Source of the DNA: Paulinella micropora
Lineage: Eukaryota > Cercozoa > Imbricatea > Euglyphida
Assembly (NCBI GenBank): GCA_009731375.1
Contig: BJOX01000008.1
Coordinates: forward strand, 484,296 to 548,295
Direction: 5' to 3'
DNA length: 64,000 bases
Both the position numbers and the translations under genes were made by a program. This document shows positions 40,095 to 51,844 of the stretch, one piece after another. Positions within the stretch are counted from its first letter, which is position 1. Each line of letters starts with the position of its first letter. The notes beneath the pieces are model-generated. The model did not search any database. It was not told the DNA's origin and worked only from the letters and a program-made list of their open reading frames with translations.

Positions 40095-43083
40095 GTTTGA
40101 TATCCGTGCGGGATACTATCATTTTTGTTGATAAACTCGCGTCCGCACCATTTATTCTCATTAACTTTCTTTTTTATGTTTGTAGTATGAACTATGCTGA
40201 AATGGTTAATGTTTTGCTGTTTGCTATTTCGTGATAAATGAATTTTCTTCATTTGAAAATCTCTAACATTTTCAATGCTTTCACCTAAATCCATCTTTCC
40301 ATATACTTCTGGATTTAGCCCCTTTGAATTCAACCCCTTACCTCTGAGATGGTAGTATCTCTTTTTTACTCCTTCGTTTTCGTAGCATTCAATTATATGA
40401 ACACCTTTGTCTTTATGTTTCAAGTCATTCTTAGTAAGGTAAGGGAGAAAGGCTTCATTCGTTGTAAATTCTAACATATACAATTTAGGAGCAATCCATA
40501 TTCCTCTTATTATCTTACAACAATCTCCTAAGTCGTCTGTTATTCCTCCTAGAGATTTATCACCAAGTCTTTTGATTAGTTTGGCAAACCTAACATGCAA
40601 CACTAGACTATCGGTATCGGTGTAATAGAAATCAGCCTCTGTGTCTTTATTTGGATTAGCCTCTTTTATGTAGTTATACATAATTCGCCTTCTATATGCT
40701 AGAATAAATGCTCCGTAGTGAGAAGGCTTTGTAATACTTTCTTCAATTATTACTTCATTTCTAGGAATTCCAGATACGTGCCAAAGTTTGTTTCCGTCTT
40801 TATCTTTGAATTCAACCACATCAGATATATAATTTTTCGTCCAAAATTTCCAATACTCCTCATTTGATTTAATATATTCTGCTTCAGTTGGGATAGGTCG
40901 TTGTATCATCTTTCCGTATAACGAATTCATAAATAGTTTGGCCAATAAATATTGCAGTGTGCCTTTTTCGCTATTTTCTTTCGCCTTAAACATTTCTAAT
41001 ATATATTCTTTGAATACTGGTTCAGCCTCCTCCGTATAGTATCCTTTATGAATTGTTATATCGTAGCCTTAATCATATCTTCAATATCAACACTTGTAAG
41101 CCATTGGTCTTTCATATCCGCTAAATTCCACTTTAATGAGCCCATTTTATTTCTCTGTCCTATTCTTGAATGTAATATGTCTTTTGGTGAGATATAATCA
41201 ACATTGTAAATACCGATAGGAAGATTATTATAATCAAATGGTGCGATAGCCAGTTTAATTTCTCCAACCATAAATAAATTAAGCATCGCTGTTGGGTATA
41301 AAGATACGACATCCGCATCAACTAAATAATCTGTTAATTCATCAAATGTGATTTTCCCTGCCAAGTAGTCCTTGTATTGTTTTGAAATAAATCTTTTTTT
41401 GCTCCGATATGTTCTTGCTCCGATAACCGCTTTTCTAAACGCTTTCTCTTGTTCAATAGTTGGAAGTCTCACATCGTGCTTACCATCAATCATTTTCTTC
41501 CAGATATTGAAGGCGAGGCTTGAAGTTGAAATGTATGAAGTTAAATTCACTGAGTGTTTTTCAAATATCTCTGTGTTTATTTTGTCATATAACTCTTTTA
41601 ACCCCATAACATCACACTTCAAATATTCAAGACACTTATTTCTTAATTCTTCACTCATTGTTTCCCAAGTAGATGCCTTGTCGTGGTCAAAATCTCCTTT
41701 AAGAGTTTTACATTTCATATTTTCTAAGTTTTCTTTTAACGTCCCTTGAGTATGCTTACACATATCCCACATTTTGATATTNNNNNNNNNNATGTGATTT
41801 TGGTTTGATACCTCTTCTTATCAATTCCTGTTTAATGAAGTAGTGGTCAAAGTTCGCCCCGTTAAAACCATTCACATATAAAATTGGTGCTTCTTCATCT
41901 TTGTTTCTCTTCTTTCTTACTCCTGCTACTTTCTTGACTGGATTATGTGGTTGTTCGTTAGCCCATTCTAATGCTAACTTTCTTCCTCTCTCTAAGACTA
42001 AATCAAGAAATTTAGAAATACATCAATACCTGTAAATCCGACTATATAGCAGTCGTGAATATCAAAGCCGTCAGCAAGCGTGTTATTTCTAAAAGTTTCA
42101 AGGTCGTAATGAAGAATTTCATCTTTATTATTACATTTTTCTTTATGCGCCTTCGTTATTAAATGTCTCTTTCCATTCTTTAATATTTCTCTATTCACAT
42201 AATTTATCATTTTTGGATTACAAGTGTGCTTTTTGACATATTTCTTTAAACATTTTTCACATTTCTTTTTATCTCTTTTAATTAATCCAAAATAGTGGTT
42301 ATTCTCCAAGTAAATCATAATATCCGCTTCTTCTCCGATGTTGTTCGTGCTTATAGTTTCTTTTGTTAAGGCGTTTGTTATTTCATATGTCTTTCCTTCT
42401 TTTATCAAAGTATTAAGGATTTTTACTGCGGTAGAGAATGGTATAGGGCAATCATTAGAAAGATTGAATTGTTCTCTAATATCATTACATCTTTTTCTGT
42501 TAATGAGTGGCATATTAAGAATGTCTTTACAAAGGAAGCATAAGCAATTATTATTTTTGCTAGCGGGAGTTTGTTTGCTTTTGTATTTTGCCTCATAGCA
42601 TCCTCCTCCGTTTTCTTGAACTACTACTACCTTCGCATATTCAATGATTCGGTCATAACCTAATCCAGATGCTTCAATATTGCTTATGTTAAACTCATTC
42701 AACATTTCAATAAAATCATCATAGTTTTTTATTTGAAAAGAATTGAATGTTTTCTTTTTATAATATCTATTTAATTCTTCGTGGTCTGTTATGTATGTTA
42801 TAGTGATATGAACATCAGCATTTCCTGTCATACCATTTCTTTTCGCATCTAATACTATAGGAAGTAGAATCTCTCGCTCTAATGCGTCAGTATCATAAAA
42901 GTTTATGTCTAATCCTTGCTTCTCGTATGTAAGAGAGTTTAATCTATTATTTCGCCTAGATTTTAACTCTACTACTTTAAATTCCATTTTGTTTTCTCTT
43001 GTTGTAGTTTTCCTCAAATTCGCCATTACCTTCGCTAGTTCTACATTTTCCTTCGTTGGTCTGGGCGGTAATTGTGGTGGCAT
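40070..43083 (-). CDS. Family B DNA polymerase of protein-primed type, frameshifts and a gap
   Basis: About 1,000 residues from ATG at 43083 (MPPQLPPRPTKENVE). Reading 5' to 3' on the reverse strand: a 300-residue N-terminal region with Cys pairs (LCFLCKD, CEKCLKK); Exo I in LHYDLETF (about 42100); Exo II in VNGFNGANFDHYF (about 41850); Exo III in YLKCDVMGLKELY (about 41610); polymerase motif A in DADVVSLYPTAML (about 41320); motif B in AKLFMNSLYGKM (about 40930); motif C in YYTDTDSLVLHV (about 40620). Breaks: a one-base loss at a T-run near 42000, a 10-N gap at 41782-41791, and a one-base loss near 41068. All catalytic motifs are present. Known: Polintons replicate with such a polymerase; protein priming from the inverted repeats is inferred. 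Confidence 0.9.
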
Positions 43084-43233
43084 ATTTTACTTTTATATTA
43101 GTGAGGATATAAAAATAATGAAAATAAATTAAATTGTTTTACCTTTTTATATATATAAGATTGTCTTACCTTTAACATGAAATTCATTCATAAGTCTTAG
43201 GCAAAAAAAATCATTTTTCGTTTTTTTGTTTTT

Positions 43234-43410
43234 TTATACTCCTCTCGCCTTCATTTCTTCATATTCTTTAATTTTTCTGTTTCGTTCTTTTAATTGCTCC
43301 TTCCTCTTTTGATTAATTTCATCCTTATTTCTTTTGTAATATGCAAGAGCCTTTTCGGAGTTAGCCTTTCGTTTGTCCTCAGGTGTGAGATATTTCTTGT
43401 GTCTCCCCAT
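43234..43410 (-). CDS. Small basic helical protein
   Basis: 58 codons from ATG at 43410 (MGRHKKYLTPEDKRKANSEK) to TAA at 43234. Nearly half the residues are Lys, Arg or Glu, forming one continuous amphipathic helix with a 'YYKRNKDEINQKRKEQ' pattern common in small DNA-binding proteins. No family assigned. It precedes the polymerase gene on the same strand. Confidence 0.5.
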   Translation of the reverse strand: MGRHKKYLTPEDKRKANSEKALAYYKRNKDEINQKRKEQLKERNRKIKEYEEMKARGV

Positions 43411-43441
43411 ATCTATATTATAAGTAATATAATTTATTTCT

Positions 43442-43717
43442 TTAAATGGTTTTACATTTTAATACAATCATCACCCTTAATTTAAGTTGTGCGATTGGTT
43501 CTTCACAAATTCGCCATTTGTGAATATTTAACATTGTTGGAGTCTCTAATGCTTTGTTTTTCTGTTCATCCCAAAACTTAAAGGCTTTGCTATATCGTTG
43601 AAGCGTTTCTCTTCTAGTGTATTTCTTAATCCTTCTATCGTCTGATAATGCTTCTGGAAAATGTAAGTTGTATAGTTCTTTCAATTCCTTGTCCGCTTGT
43701 ATCATTATAGAAGACAT
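43442..43717 (-). CDS. Hypothetical helical protein
   Basis: 91 codons from ATG at 43717 (MSSIMIQADKELKELYNLHF). Charged and aromatic with a KAFKFWDEQKNK segment and a hydrophobic C-terminus. It ends 31 bases before the start of the 58-residue gene and shares the AAACCATTTAAAGAAAT-like sequence at its 3' end with the gene at 43755. Function unknown. Confidence 0.45.
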   Translation of the reverse strand: MSSIMIQADKELKELYNLHFPEALSDDRRIKKYTRRETLQRYSKAFKFWDEQKNKALETPTMLNIHKWRICEEPIAQLKLRVMIVLKCKTI

Positions 43718-43754
43718 ATTATATAAGTAATAATATTTATTTCTTTAAATGGTT

Positions 43755-43985
43755 TTACATTTTATTTTTATAATATCTTTCCATGTCGTCATTTCTACGA
43801 ATTATACGAATAACTTTATGTCCTCCTATCATAACCTCTTCTTTCTCTGCGAGGTAGTCTCTATGAAAGTCTGACTTTTCGTGTTGATATTTTCCATATA
43901 TCCCTATTACCTTACCACATACACATGTATATTTCTGTTTTCTTCTTTCCTTTACATATTCCGCTCTCTTCTGTTTGCGTTCCAT
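43755..43985 (-). CDS. Small zinc-finger protein
   Basis: 76 codons from ATG at 43985. After a basic N-terminus (RKQKRAEYVKERRKQ) comes YTCVCGKVIGIYGKYQHEKSDFH, a C-x-C ... H-x5/6-H finger of the kind found in virophage and large-DNA-virus small proteins (CxC G....K..H..S..H). A DNA-binding or regulatory role is likely. It is the gene nearest the right inverted repeat. Confidence 0.6.
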   Translation of the reverse strand: MERKQKRAEYVKERRKQKYTCVCGKVIGIYGKYQHEKSDFHRDYLAEKEEVMIGGHKVIRIIRRNDDMERYYKNKM

Positions 43986-44014
43986 CTATATCAAAGACGA
44001 AATTTTTCTTTTTA

Positions 44015-44372
44015 CAATACATATATGCTTTTTCGTGCGTGCTCTGTAGAGGGCTCTTTGGGGTGTTTTGTGCTCAATCTATAATCTCTTTTAGATTATA
44101 GATATTATTGATTTTCGTTTTTATTTAAAAGTAGAAGTAAAGCGGAAAACATTTTTGCTTGATTTTTATTTTTATTTAAAAGCGAGATTAAGAGTAAGAG
44201 AGATTTCTTTATTTTGCTTTCTTGTATTGATTGAAATTTTGATTTTTTTATTTGCTGTTTTGACGCTTCGTATTGATTTGGTGGGAGATAGCGCTGGAAG
44301 CGTTAATACTTTCTAGGAGGTTGTTTTTAAGGCACGAAAAAACGACCCGCCTAGAAAGTATATTATACTACT
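44015..44372 (-). repeat. Right terminal inverted repeat
   Basis: Reverse complement of 21145-21502 with scattered differences; outermost bases ...TATACTACT mirror AGTAGTATA. The inner end is marked by AATACATATATGC, after which the two ends diverge. Confidence 0.93.
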
Positions 44373-44378
44373 TTGCTG
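44373..44378. repeat. Target-site duplication, right copy (TTGCTG)
   Basis: Exact copy of 21139-21144 directly after the right inverted repeat. Confidence 0.9.
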
Positions 44379-44839
44379 CTAGTTGGTTGTTGCGTGTTGC
44401 TTGTTACTTGTGTTTGTTCGCTTGTCGCTGCAGCTGGTCGCTTGTCCTTCAATTGATATTGTTGCTTGTTGGTTGTCTTTATCTCATTATTCCTTGTTGC
44501 TTATTCATTTTTGCTGGTTGTTTGTGTTTGTCACTGTTGTCACTGAGGTTTGTTGCTTGTTGTTTTTCGGTCGTTGCTTATTCCTCGTTGCTTGTTATGT
44601 TGCTTATTGCTTGTTATGCTTGTTGCCTGTCGGTGGTAGCTTGCGCCTTGTTGCTTGTCTGTCGCTTGTCGGAGTCGGGTCTGTTAGTATCGTTTTTTGA
44701 TTGAGTTTGTTGTCGCTGACTATTTGCGGCTCGTCGGTCGTTGCTTGAGGTCTCTTGTTTGTTGTTTGATGCTGGCTTTTCCCTGATACTTCTTCGTCTT
44801 ATTCTTCTCGTCCTCCTTCACCCCCCCCCCCCCCCCCCC
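44379..44839. repeat. Heptamer satellite, right flank, ending in a C-run and gap
   Basis: CTTGTTG/CTTGTCG units continue from the left flank, showing that the virus split one array. It ends with TCTTCTCGTCCTCCTTCACC and a C-homopolymer, as does the array at 12600-12690, so the same junction exists at two places. N at 44840-44849. Confidence 0.85.
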
Positions 44840-44849
44840 NNNNNNNNNN

Positions 44850-45532
44850 CTGAGATTATCTTTAAGTTACCGGTAATACTATTACTTACTAGTCATATAG
44901 TAACATAATTTTATTGAATTATTAAGTAATACAGTGCTTATCTACATCAATAAACCTAAAAATTGCATGAAACTTTAACAAGCTTCACCAAGGTTTACAT
45001 GTAAAAAATCAGTTGCACCCAATAACGATAACATGCGTCAACTCAAGTTTATCAATGATTATATGGACAAAATCAATTTATGACAGATAAGAATACTTAA
45101 TGATCAAGCTCTTTACCGTTCTTGTGCACTACTTCGCCATTCTCATCCGCCTTCACCAAAAGCAATCAAGGTATACTTTTGGTAAACAATGTACATTTTT
45201 TCCGAAAGTTGACTTCACAAGAACTTTAATAGGATTATCCTCCCAACAGACAAAAGCACGCCAAACAAACAAAACAGAAGACGAGAGCTCTAAGCCTTTA
45301 TATTTCAGGTGTCCATACATGTCAATTTGGCATTGGTGCCACCAATACCACCCATACCAGAAAATACACCCCTTTTCCCGTACTAACTACTAAATGACAA
45401 TATTAACTAACGTATTAACCGGTTGTATTAATCCCATCACCTAGCTCACTTCCCAAGCTCCCCCTTGATGGCATTAATACCCCCACACACACACACACTT
45501 GCACTTAACTTATTCCTTGTGTGTTCCCATGT
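44850..45532. repeat. Dispersed repeat modules; possible LTR of the copia remnant
   Basis: About 45195-45215 shares TTTTTTCCGAAAGTTGACTT with 13080. From about 45216 to 45455 the sequence is the inverse of 56978-57205 (for example CTAACGTATTAACCGG against CCGGTTAATACGTTAG). On the reverse strand the copia frame ends at 45533 and a purine-rich AAGGGGGAG precedes TGGGAAGTGAGC, which fits a polypurine tract and the start of a 3' LTR. A (CA)n run lies at 45484-45500. Confidence 0.55.
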
Positions 45533-46439
45533 TCAAGGTTGCGCAATCCTTCCCACTATATTGGAGTAATTGGGTCCCCGCTGCCGCTTGGTATTGGCAT
45601 CTCCGTAGTTGTCAGGGGAACTAATCTTCTCCAACACCGCTTTTCCCGCCAATATCATCGCGTTGACGTAGGAGTAGCGCAGATCGATGTAGTCCAACTT
45701 CTGACGGTAGATGTTAGTGGTTGCCAGATCAATTGCTCCCTTGTTATCCTCGTACACCACCGGTGGCTTACCCCACCCTTGCTTGGCCATGTCTTTAGCT
45801 ACTCTGCCCCCGGCGATTCCGTTGATAAAGTTTGCGATCTTTTCCTGTCCATGCAGGCACGCGTCCATCACGTAGATCTCCGTCTCGCAGGTGGACTCCT
45901 CCGGATGCGCTTCCATCCGAACATGTCCCTCCTGCATTTTCTCCTCAGGTGGCGGTAGCGTTCCCACCGCCTCCGCTTGCAGGTCTTGCTGCTTCGCCAG
46001 CAGCTTCTCCCCTTTCCTTGCTACGCGGCCCACGCGGCTTCGGTAATTCCACTGTAATTGTGCGCTTCATACACACCTGGTTTACCGATCCACCAAGCAT
46101 GAAGTGAATTACGGCCAGTCGAGCCCTGCGATCGCCCCAGTCACACTTCCAATTTGCGTCTGGGTAGGACGTCAGGCGCGTACTTTCCTTTTGGTAGAAA
46201 CGAACTCCTCGCCGCGCGGTGCCCTGAAGGTACCTCATCACTTGTTCCGCCTTTTGGAAGGGGAACTCTTTTGGCTTTGACGTATAGCGCGCCATCTCCG
46301 CCACCGGCCCTAGCGTGTCATGCCTCGTCACCCTCACCCAGATGAGAATTCCGCAGATATGGTAAGGCGAGAATTCTTCCAGTACACTCGGGACTCCCAC
46401 GTGACACCCTTGCATTAGCCACGGCGAATTCACAGACAC
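45533..46439 (-). pseudogene. Ty1/copia RT/RNase H remnant
   Basis: Frame 46439-45945 reads ICGILIWVRVTRHDTLGPVAE, then QVMRYLQGTARRGVRFY and YPDANWKCDWGDRRAR, the copia pattern (G.L.YL..TRPD, RYLKGT...G..Y, Y.DADWAGD..DR.S). A one-base shift near 46000 leads to 46033-45533, with YEDNKGAIDLA, YRQKLDYIDLRYSYV and DNYGDANTK, matching the RNase H end (DN..AI.LA, HIDI.YHF, ..ADI.TK). The integrase and most of the RT are missing upstream of 46440. It is a 3' fragment. Confidence 0.75.
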
Positions 46440-47473
46440 TAAGTCCTTTGTCTTGAGCCGCTCGCTCGCCTCCTTAATAAAGGTTTATGTAGGTTCTATT
46501 GGTCGTTAGAGCCCCCATCAACTTCAAAGCAGGTAAACTCATTCAATATTCAAGATTTTGAAGTGCTGTTTGCACAGAATTCAATGTTTTTATTGGGAAT
46601 AGGTAGCCAACGGTTTAGCTTTTCGGTGTATTAAAGGTATTGATGTGTTCTAGAGTATTTCTGAATTTTGACGAACTAATTTTTGACCTATGTTTTCCTA
46701 GTTTTTTTTTTGTACCGTACTTCTCTGCAAAAACCCTTAAGCATGATTACTCAACATAACATGTGAATTCATTTGTGCACTTGTGTGTAAAAATGAGTGC
46801 AAAGTGCATCATGCAAACAGCATTTTTCAGTTAAAAACACCATACTTGCTATGTCCTGAGAAGTGAAAATTGCGGTCGAAAATAAGGGTGAAAAATAGTT
46901 AGCTACCCCTTTTTTCTAAAACAAACACTTGTGTCATGCTTGCTTTTGCTTGAAACGATGTGGTTTGAACATTTACCTGCTTTGAAGTAGTCTTTCGAGT
47001 TCAAATTTGAATTTAAATTTTAAACTATCTCCTCCCCCCCTTCTATGGCGATCTACCATAGACGTACAACGGTATGACCATGTTGCTGTTGTACCATCCC
47101 GTCGCCTTGTCCTTCCGCAGTGCCTTTCCGGGTCTCTGACCCGCAAATGCTCGTGCCCCTGAAACTTCACGAGGTTCAGGGTCCAAAGCATATGCAGCAG
47201 CTCTGGTCCACCCTAAGGATCTGTGATCCTGAGATTACAGAGAAGTTCCCAACTGAGTCGATGAGAACCTCTGGGCAACCTCGTCCATTGTTAGATTGAA
47301 CGGGCGCTATGCCAGTGTCAAGGGTGCCGTTGACGTATTAGGCGTTGTTTGTTTGGTTGGTTATTTGCAGACATTTTCTTATTGTCACCCGGCGAGTATC
47401 TACTTCGCTGCGGCGAAGGTGTAAGTGTCTAGTGATATATATACAACCCACTGTTCTGAGTCTGAAAACGCGT
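46440..47473. other. No gene seen
   Basis: AT-rich sequence with short frames only. A C-run occurs at 47033-47040. No RNA gene or tandem repeat recognised. Confidence 0.6.
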
Positions 47474-48972
47474 CTATGCGTAGTAGTCGGAGCATTCGTG
47501 CTCGAGGTAGTCCATGAACTCCTCTTCGCTAGACTGCGATGGTGGTTGCCACCTCCAGGCGGGCTGTTCTCCGCTGGTAAGTTGATCTCCTGGTCCAGGC
47601 GTGCCTTCCATGTCCTCGCATCTGACCAGGATAAGTCTTCCCCAACTACCGACTGCTCTGGCGCAGTATACCCCATGCCTGGGTAGATGTCTAATGATTC
47701 CCCCCAGTCTGTATTTGTACTGTTGTCGCCAGTACGGCCACTCGTGTCGATAATGGTAGATATAGTCTAACGCCTGAGTCTAACTGTGCCATCGAAACTC
47801 ATCGTTTTGAACAACTCTGTCCCAACCCAGTTCGTCTTAGGCCCTGAGCCGTCTACCCCACTCTTCGAAACCTTGCACTCGGGCTCGGTACGTGTTGGGT
47901 TCGTTCTCATCAGGGTCAGCCACCTGGTTGGCTATGCGGAATGTCTCTGGGTTGCCGCTCCTCTTCAGCTGCAGGTGGATTGCGAGCAGCCACGAGAGTC
48001 GATGCTCCCACTGGAACATTATGTAATACTGCTGCCGTAACCGAGCCGCACCTCGGAAACGCGCAAGTATTCGGTGTCGTGTGATCAGCGGCCTATACAG
48101 GAGGTGAATAAGGCGTGGGTATGCCTAAGACCTTCCTATAGTACGCGAGCACATGCATCTCAACCTTCAGATCCCAAGCGTTGTTGTATCTGTTTCGAAG
48201 GTGGTAGGATCTGTACGCCCTAACATCCGCTGGCAGTAGGATATCCACCATGTCGAGTAGTCTGTAGTAAGCATTGATATGCTCCTGCGACCACTGCAAC
48301 AGTCTGAGCTTAATTAAATGGCTCAAGCAGCTGTCGCTTCTCTTTCCAGATACAGTAGAATCGAAGGGCGTGCGCGCGCTGATGATCATTCAACCCCACC
48401 CATCCAGGCAGCGACTTGGCTTGCTCGAACAGTTGTTTCGTACATCTCTCGGCGAACTGAGCTATCACGCTCGTGTACGGGGTGATCCCCGGCAACGGGT
48501 TCTGGTGTGGTGGCCACGTACTCAAACTATTGTTGTTGATAGGCAGTGGTGTCACGCTGGATGTTAACAGATGAACGTTGTATGAGTGATCCTGGCATCG
48601 GTACCGGTAGTGCCAATATCGTTCCGGCTACATGTACGCTCTTTCCTTGAGGTGCCATGTCGGAGAGTATCTTGAATATACTCCTCCGCGTTGTTTCATA
48701 CCCTCACACTGCACCCGTACGACATTGTCATTTTCCTTAGGAATATATCTCGCGGACTGATTCGACACCGGAATGCACCGTTCATCCTCCTCAGGTGGTG
48801 GTGGTGGTGGCAAGTTAATTTTGAGATGGTTTGCCTCAAACAAGTGCGGGTCTGGAACCCAATTAACCTGATTGCGTACCAACCGCATCCGGTATGGTTC
48901 CTGGGATGGTTTGAACTGATTCGTTCTGAGGTTGGTTGTGTGCGCGAGCGCCTCTGCATTGCAGCCTCAGTC
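47474..48972 (-). pseudogene. Unrecognised protein-coding region, several frameshifts
   Basis: Coding-like sequence on the reverse strand moves between frames. From about 48972: an ORF with LPPPPPPEEDERCIPVSNQ and ending near 48628; 48555-48310 with SLPGWVGLNDHQRAHALRF; 48389-48093 with EHINAYYRLLDMVDILLPAD and WDLKVEMHVLAYYRKVLG; 48060-47837 with FQWEHRLSWLLAIHLQLKR; and 47770-47474 with DYIYHYRHEWPYWRQQYKYR ending in an acidic EEEFMDYLEHECSDYYA. The composition is consistent (Trp, Tyr, His rich), suggesting one gene of about 480 codons with four or five breaks. No domain recognised; a retroelement gag or host gene remain possible. Confidence 0.4.
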
Positions 48973-49869
48973 AGCGCTCCGGGTCCGTGATATCTGGGTA
49001 AGGAGGGTAGATTCGGTGTTTTCTACTCGACGCCGGGTCGTATGCGTATCGCACCAGTCTAAGGACAGCTTCCTATAGCTAAGTTAACGTTCTTTGCCTA
49101 AGAAAGTTAAGAACAGTTAGAAAAGTATATATGCGTGCTGGTAACAGTGTATTAGTGTAAATACCTTGATAAGTCCGCTATTTTGAGAAAGATTTTTCTC
49201 GTATTCCCAATCACACTCTGTGCTCTCTTGAGCACATGTACATGGCTCAGCAGGAGGCACTCGTTAGTCTTCTAGATCTATCTCATCAGCAACGTTAATA
49301 TTATTAGATTTTTGGTTTTGGATTCGAATTCGTTCTTGTTTTTGATTAGAATATCGAAATGTGTTGTGTACCAACTGGACTAAGAAATACTTTCAAAAAT
49401 CAAATTGAAGCATTTGAATATGTATACAGGCCTTGCAAAATTACATGTATATATATATGCCGTTATACTAGTTATAATTACTAGAATTATGATTTTGTTG
49501 TTTGCCCATATACAAGCTATAGATATATATATATGTTGCAATTGTTTTAGCGCTTTAATTTTTTTATTATAACTGTGTCTAATAAGCTATTAGGGATGTG
49601 CAAATATTAGAGATTATATATTAGAGAAAATGTCCTTTAATTTACGTTCTATTATATTCTCCACAACTTGACTGCATACGCAAGAACTTGATTTTCTACC
49701 GGCCTTGACTTTGCAGCGCCGGAAAATCACATATTTTTTCGCTGTGCAAAATTTTGCGAAAGATATTTTGGTAATTTTTTGGCAGGACCATTTTTTTCCT
49801 CTGACATTGGTTGAAACTGAAAGCCGAATCGCTAGTGATAAAGTTTATTACCTAAGCGAACTTACTCGG
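48973..49869. other. No gene seen; AT-rich upstream region
   Basis: Strongly AT-rich, with TATATATATG-type runs at 49440-49530. It precedes the first exon of the gene at 49870 and may hold its promoter. Confidence 0.5.
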
Positions 49870-50600
49870 ATGTCGGATTCTCAGCATCCACCCGTGAACG
49901 AGGGCAAGGAGGTAATAATCGAACACGTTCACCTTTTGGTTCTTTTTCTTTGGTTCTGTGCATATACTCTCGTTTTGGTTCTCTGTATATACTCTCGTTT
50001 TGGTTCTCTGCACAAAGATATTAAAATGCTAGACAGTACTAGACATTCAAATCGGCTTTCTGCACGACTTTGTTAGGTCTGTGCGAGATTTAGAGACCAA
50101 GGTGAATGCACTTTTTGGAAAGAGCAGGTCCTCAAAATATTCACATGTATGCACCATGTAATATACATGCAAGAACTGAAGCGTCTGAAAGGCCTGCGTA
50201 TGTAGAAAATTGTAACTTTTGTTCCGCCTCACCCCCCCCCCCCTGGCGTACAGGTCAAGGTCAGCTGTCTGGTTGCTGTGTGCAGGGCCGTTGTCATTTC
50301 GCACATCCGGCAGAGATGCGCCGTGTGGAGACGGATCAAGCGAAAGAGAAAACGAACGAGCAAGCGAACGAGCAGACGATTGAGCAAGCAAACGAGCAAG
50401 AGAAAGAAACAGAGAAAGAACGAGAGAAACAACCTAAGGAACAGACCACACCCAAGGTAGGCGCGTATGTATGTATGTATGTAGTATGTATGTATGTATG
50501 TACATATACATATGTATGTATGAAAATGTATGTATGTATGCATTTTATGTGTGTACCTATTTATCTATCTATCTATCTATCTACCTATCTACCTACCTAC

Positions 50601-50659
<59 letters not shown>

Positions 50660-51133
50660 GAATTAGGGGATGGTGTGGGTGTGCTGGGCCCGTGGCGGGG
50701 TGCCTTATGTGTGCCCAGCCATACGCCTATAAGTCACATGCCAAAATAGCGACGGGAAGCACAATCCTGTTCCCTCAGGGTGCCCTTTCTCGTTGTTGAG
50801 CCCGGAATAAAACCCACAGTGCTCTGTCGGTTTAGACTAGACTGTCGAACAGTCTCGAAACTCCATCTGCTTACTGGGTCCTCTGTAATGGAGGTGGGAG
50901 CTCGTTCTGCAAGGGGCGCTTATGGAACGAGCCCTGGCCCCGCCTGGTACTAGGGAGATTTGGTATCGCCTGTATCAGTCCCTTCCGTGCAAACATCACG
51001 GCTTAGCTGGGCATCGGGTTAATACTTTACCCACAGACTTCCTGGTTGACGAAATCAGAAGCTCCTTTTTTCTGACATTAGTCGATATTTCATCTATCTA
51101 TCTATCTATCTATCTACTTTTATCTATATACTT

Positions 51134-51177
<44 letters not shown>

Positions 51178-51357
51178 ATCTATATCTATCTATCTATCTA
51201 TCTATCTATATCTATATCTATATCTATCTATCTATCTATCTTTCTATCTATCTATCTATCTATCTTTCTATCTATCTATCTATCTAAGATATCTATCTAT
51301 CTATCTAAGATATCTATCTATCTATCAATCTATCTATCTTATCTATCTATCTATCTA

Positions 51358-51420
<63 letters not shown>

Positions 51421-51437
51421 ATCTATCTATCTATCTT

Positions 51438-51479
<42 letters not shown>

Positions 51480-51683
51480 CATCTATCCATCCATCCATCT
51501 ATCCATCTATCTATCTGTCTATGTCTCATAAGTGTTTATATGTTGCATGTGCGTGTTTTCTGTGAACCAGTTACGAAGAACCTATGTTGCGTAGGTGTAT
51601 ATGACGGTGTGTATTCGATGTCTGTGAGCAGGCCATTACGCCGAAGCGACTCAGTTCCCCGTTGAGCTTGGCCAGGTTGTTGA

Positions 51684-51715
<32 letters not shown>

Positions 51716-51725
51716 CGTTGATTCG

Positions 51726-51756
<31 letters not shown>

Positions 51757-51777
51757 GTTGATTGGTTGGTTGGTTGG

Positions 51778-51844
<67 letters not shown>

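Larger units (their letters stand above)
21145..44372. mobile_element. Integrated Polinton-like virus, 23.2 kb
   Basis: The unit is bounded by inverted repeats of about 358 bp that begin AGTAGTATAATATAC and by 6-bp direct repeats, and lies in a heptamer satellite that continues on both sides. It encodes the Polinton core set: protein-primed-type PolB (40070-43083, reverse), rve integrase (22980-23985, reverse), packaging ATPase (31485-32413), adenain-like protease (within 32864-34966), candidate major capsid (36010-37497) and penton (35244-35903) proteins. A fibre and several small proteins complete it. Structural genes are mostly on the forward strand in the middle; replication and integration genes are on the reverse strand near the ends. 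Element DNA is AT-rich except for 24380-26480. Known: this gene set defines Polintons, adintoviruses and Polinton-like viruses. Inferred: it is an endogenous virus copy, now partly decayed or imperfectly sequenced. Confidence 0.93.

Noticed and set aside
21145-44372. Virophage (Lavidaviridae) rather than Polinton-like virus
   Set aside because: Not excluded, but the protein-primed-type PolB, 6-bp duplication, long inverted repeats with AG ends and the adenain-type protease fusion fit Polinton-like viruses at least as well. A capsid phylogeny would decide.
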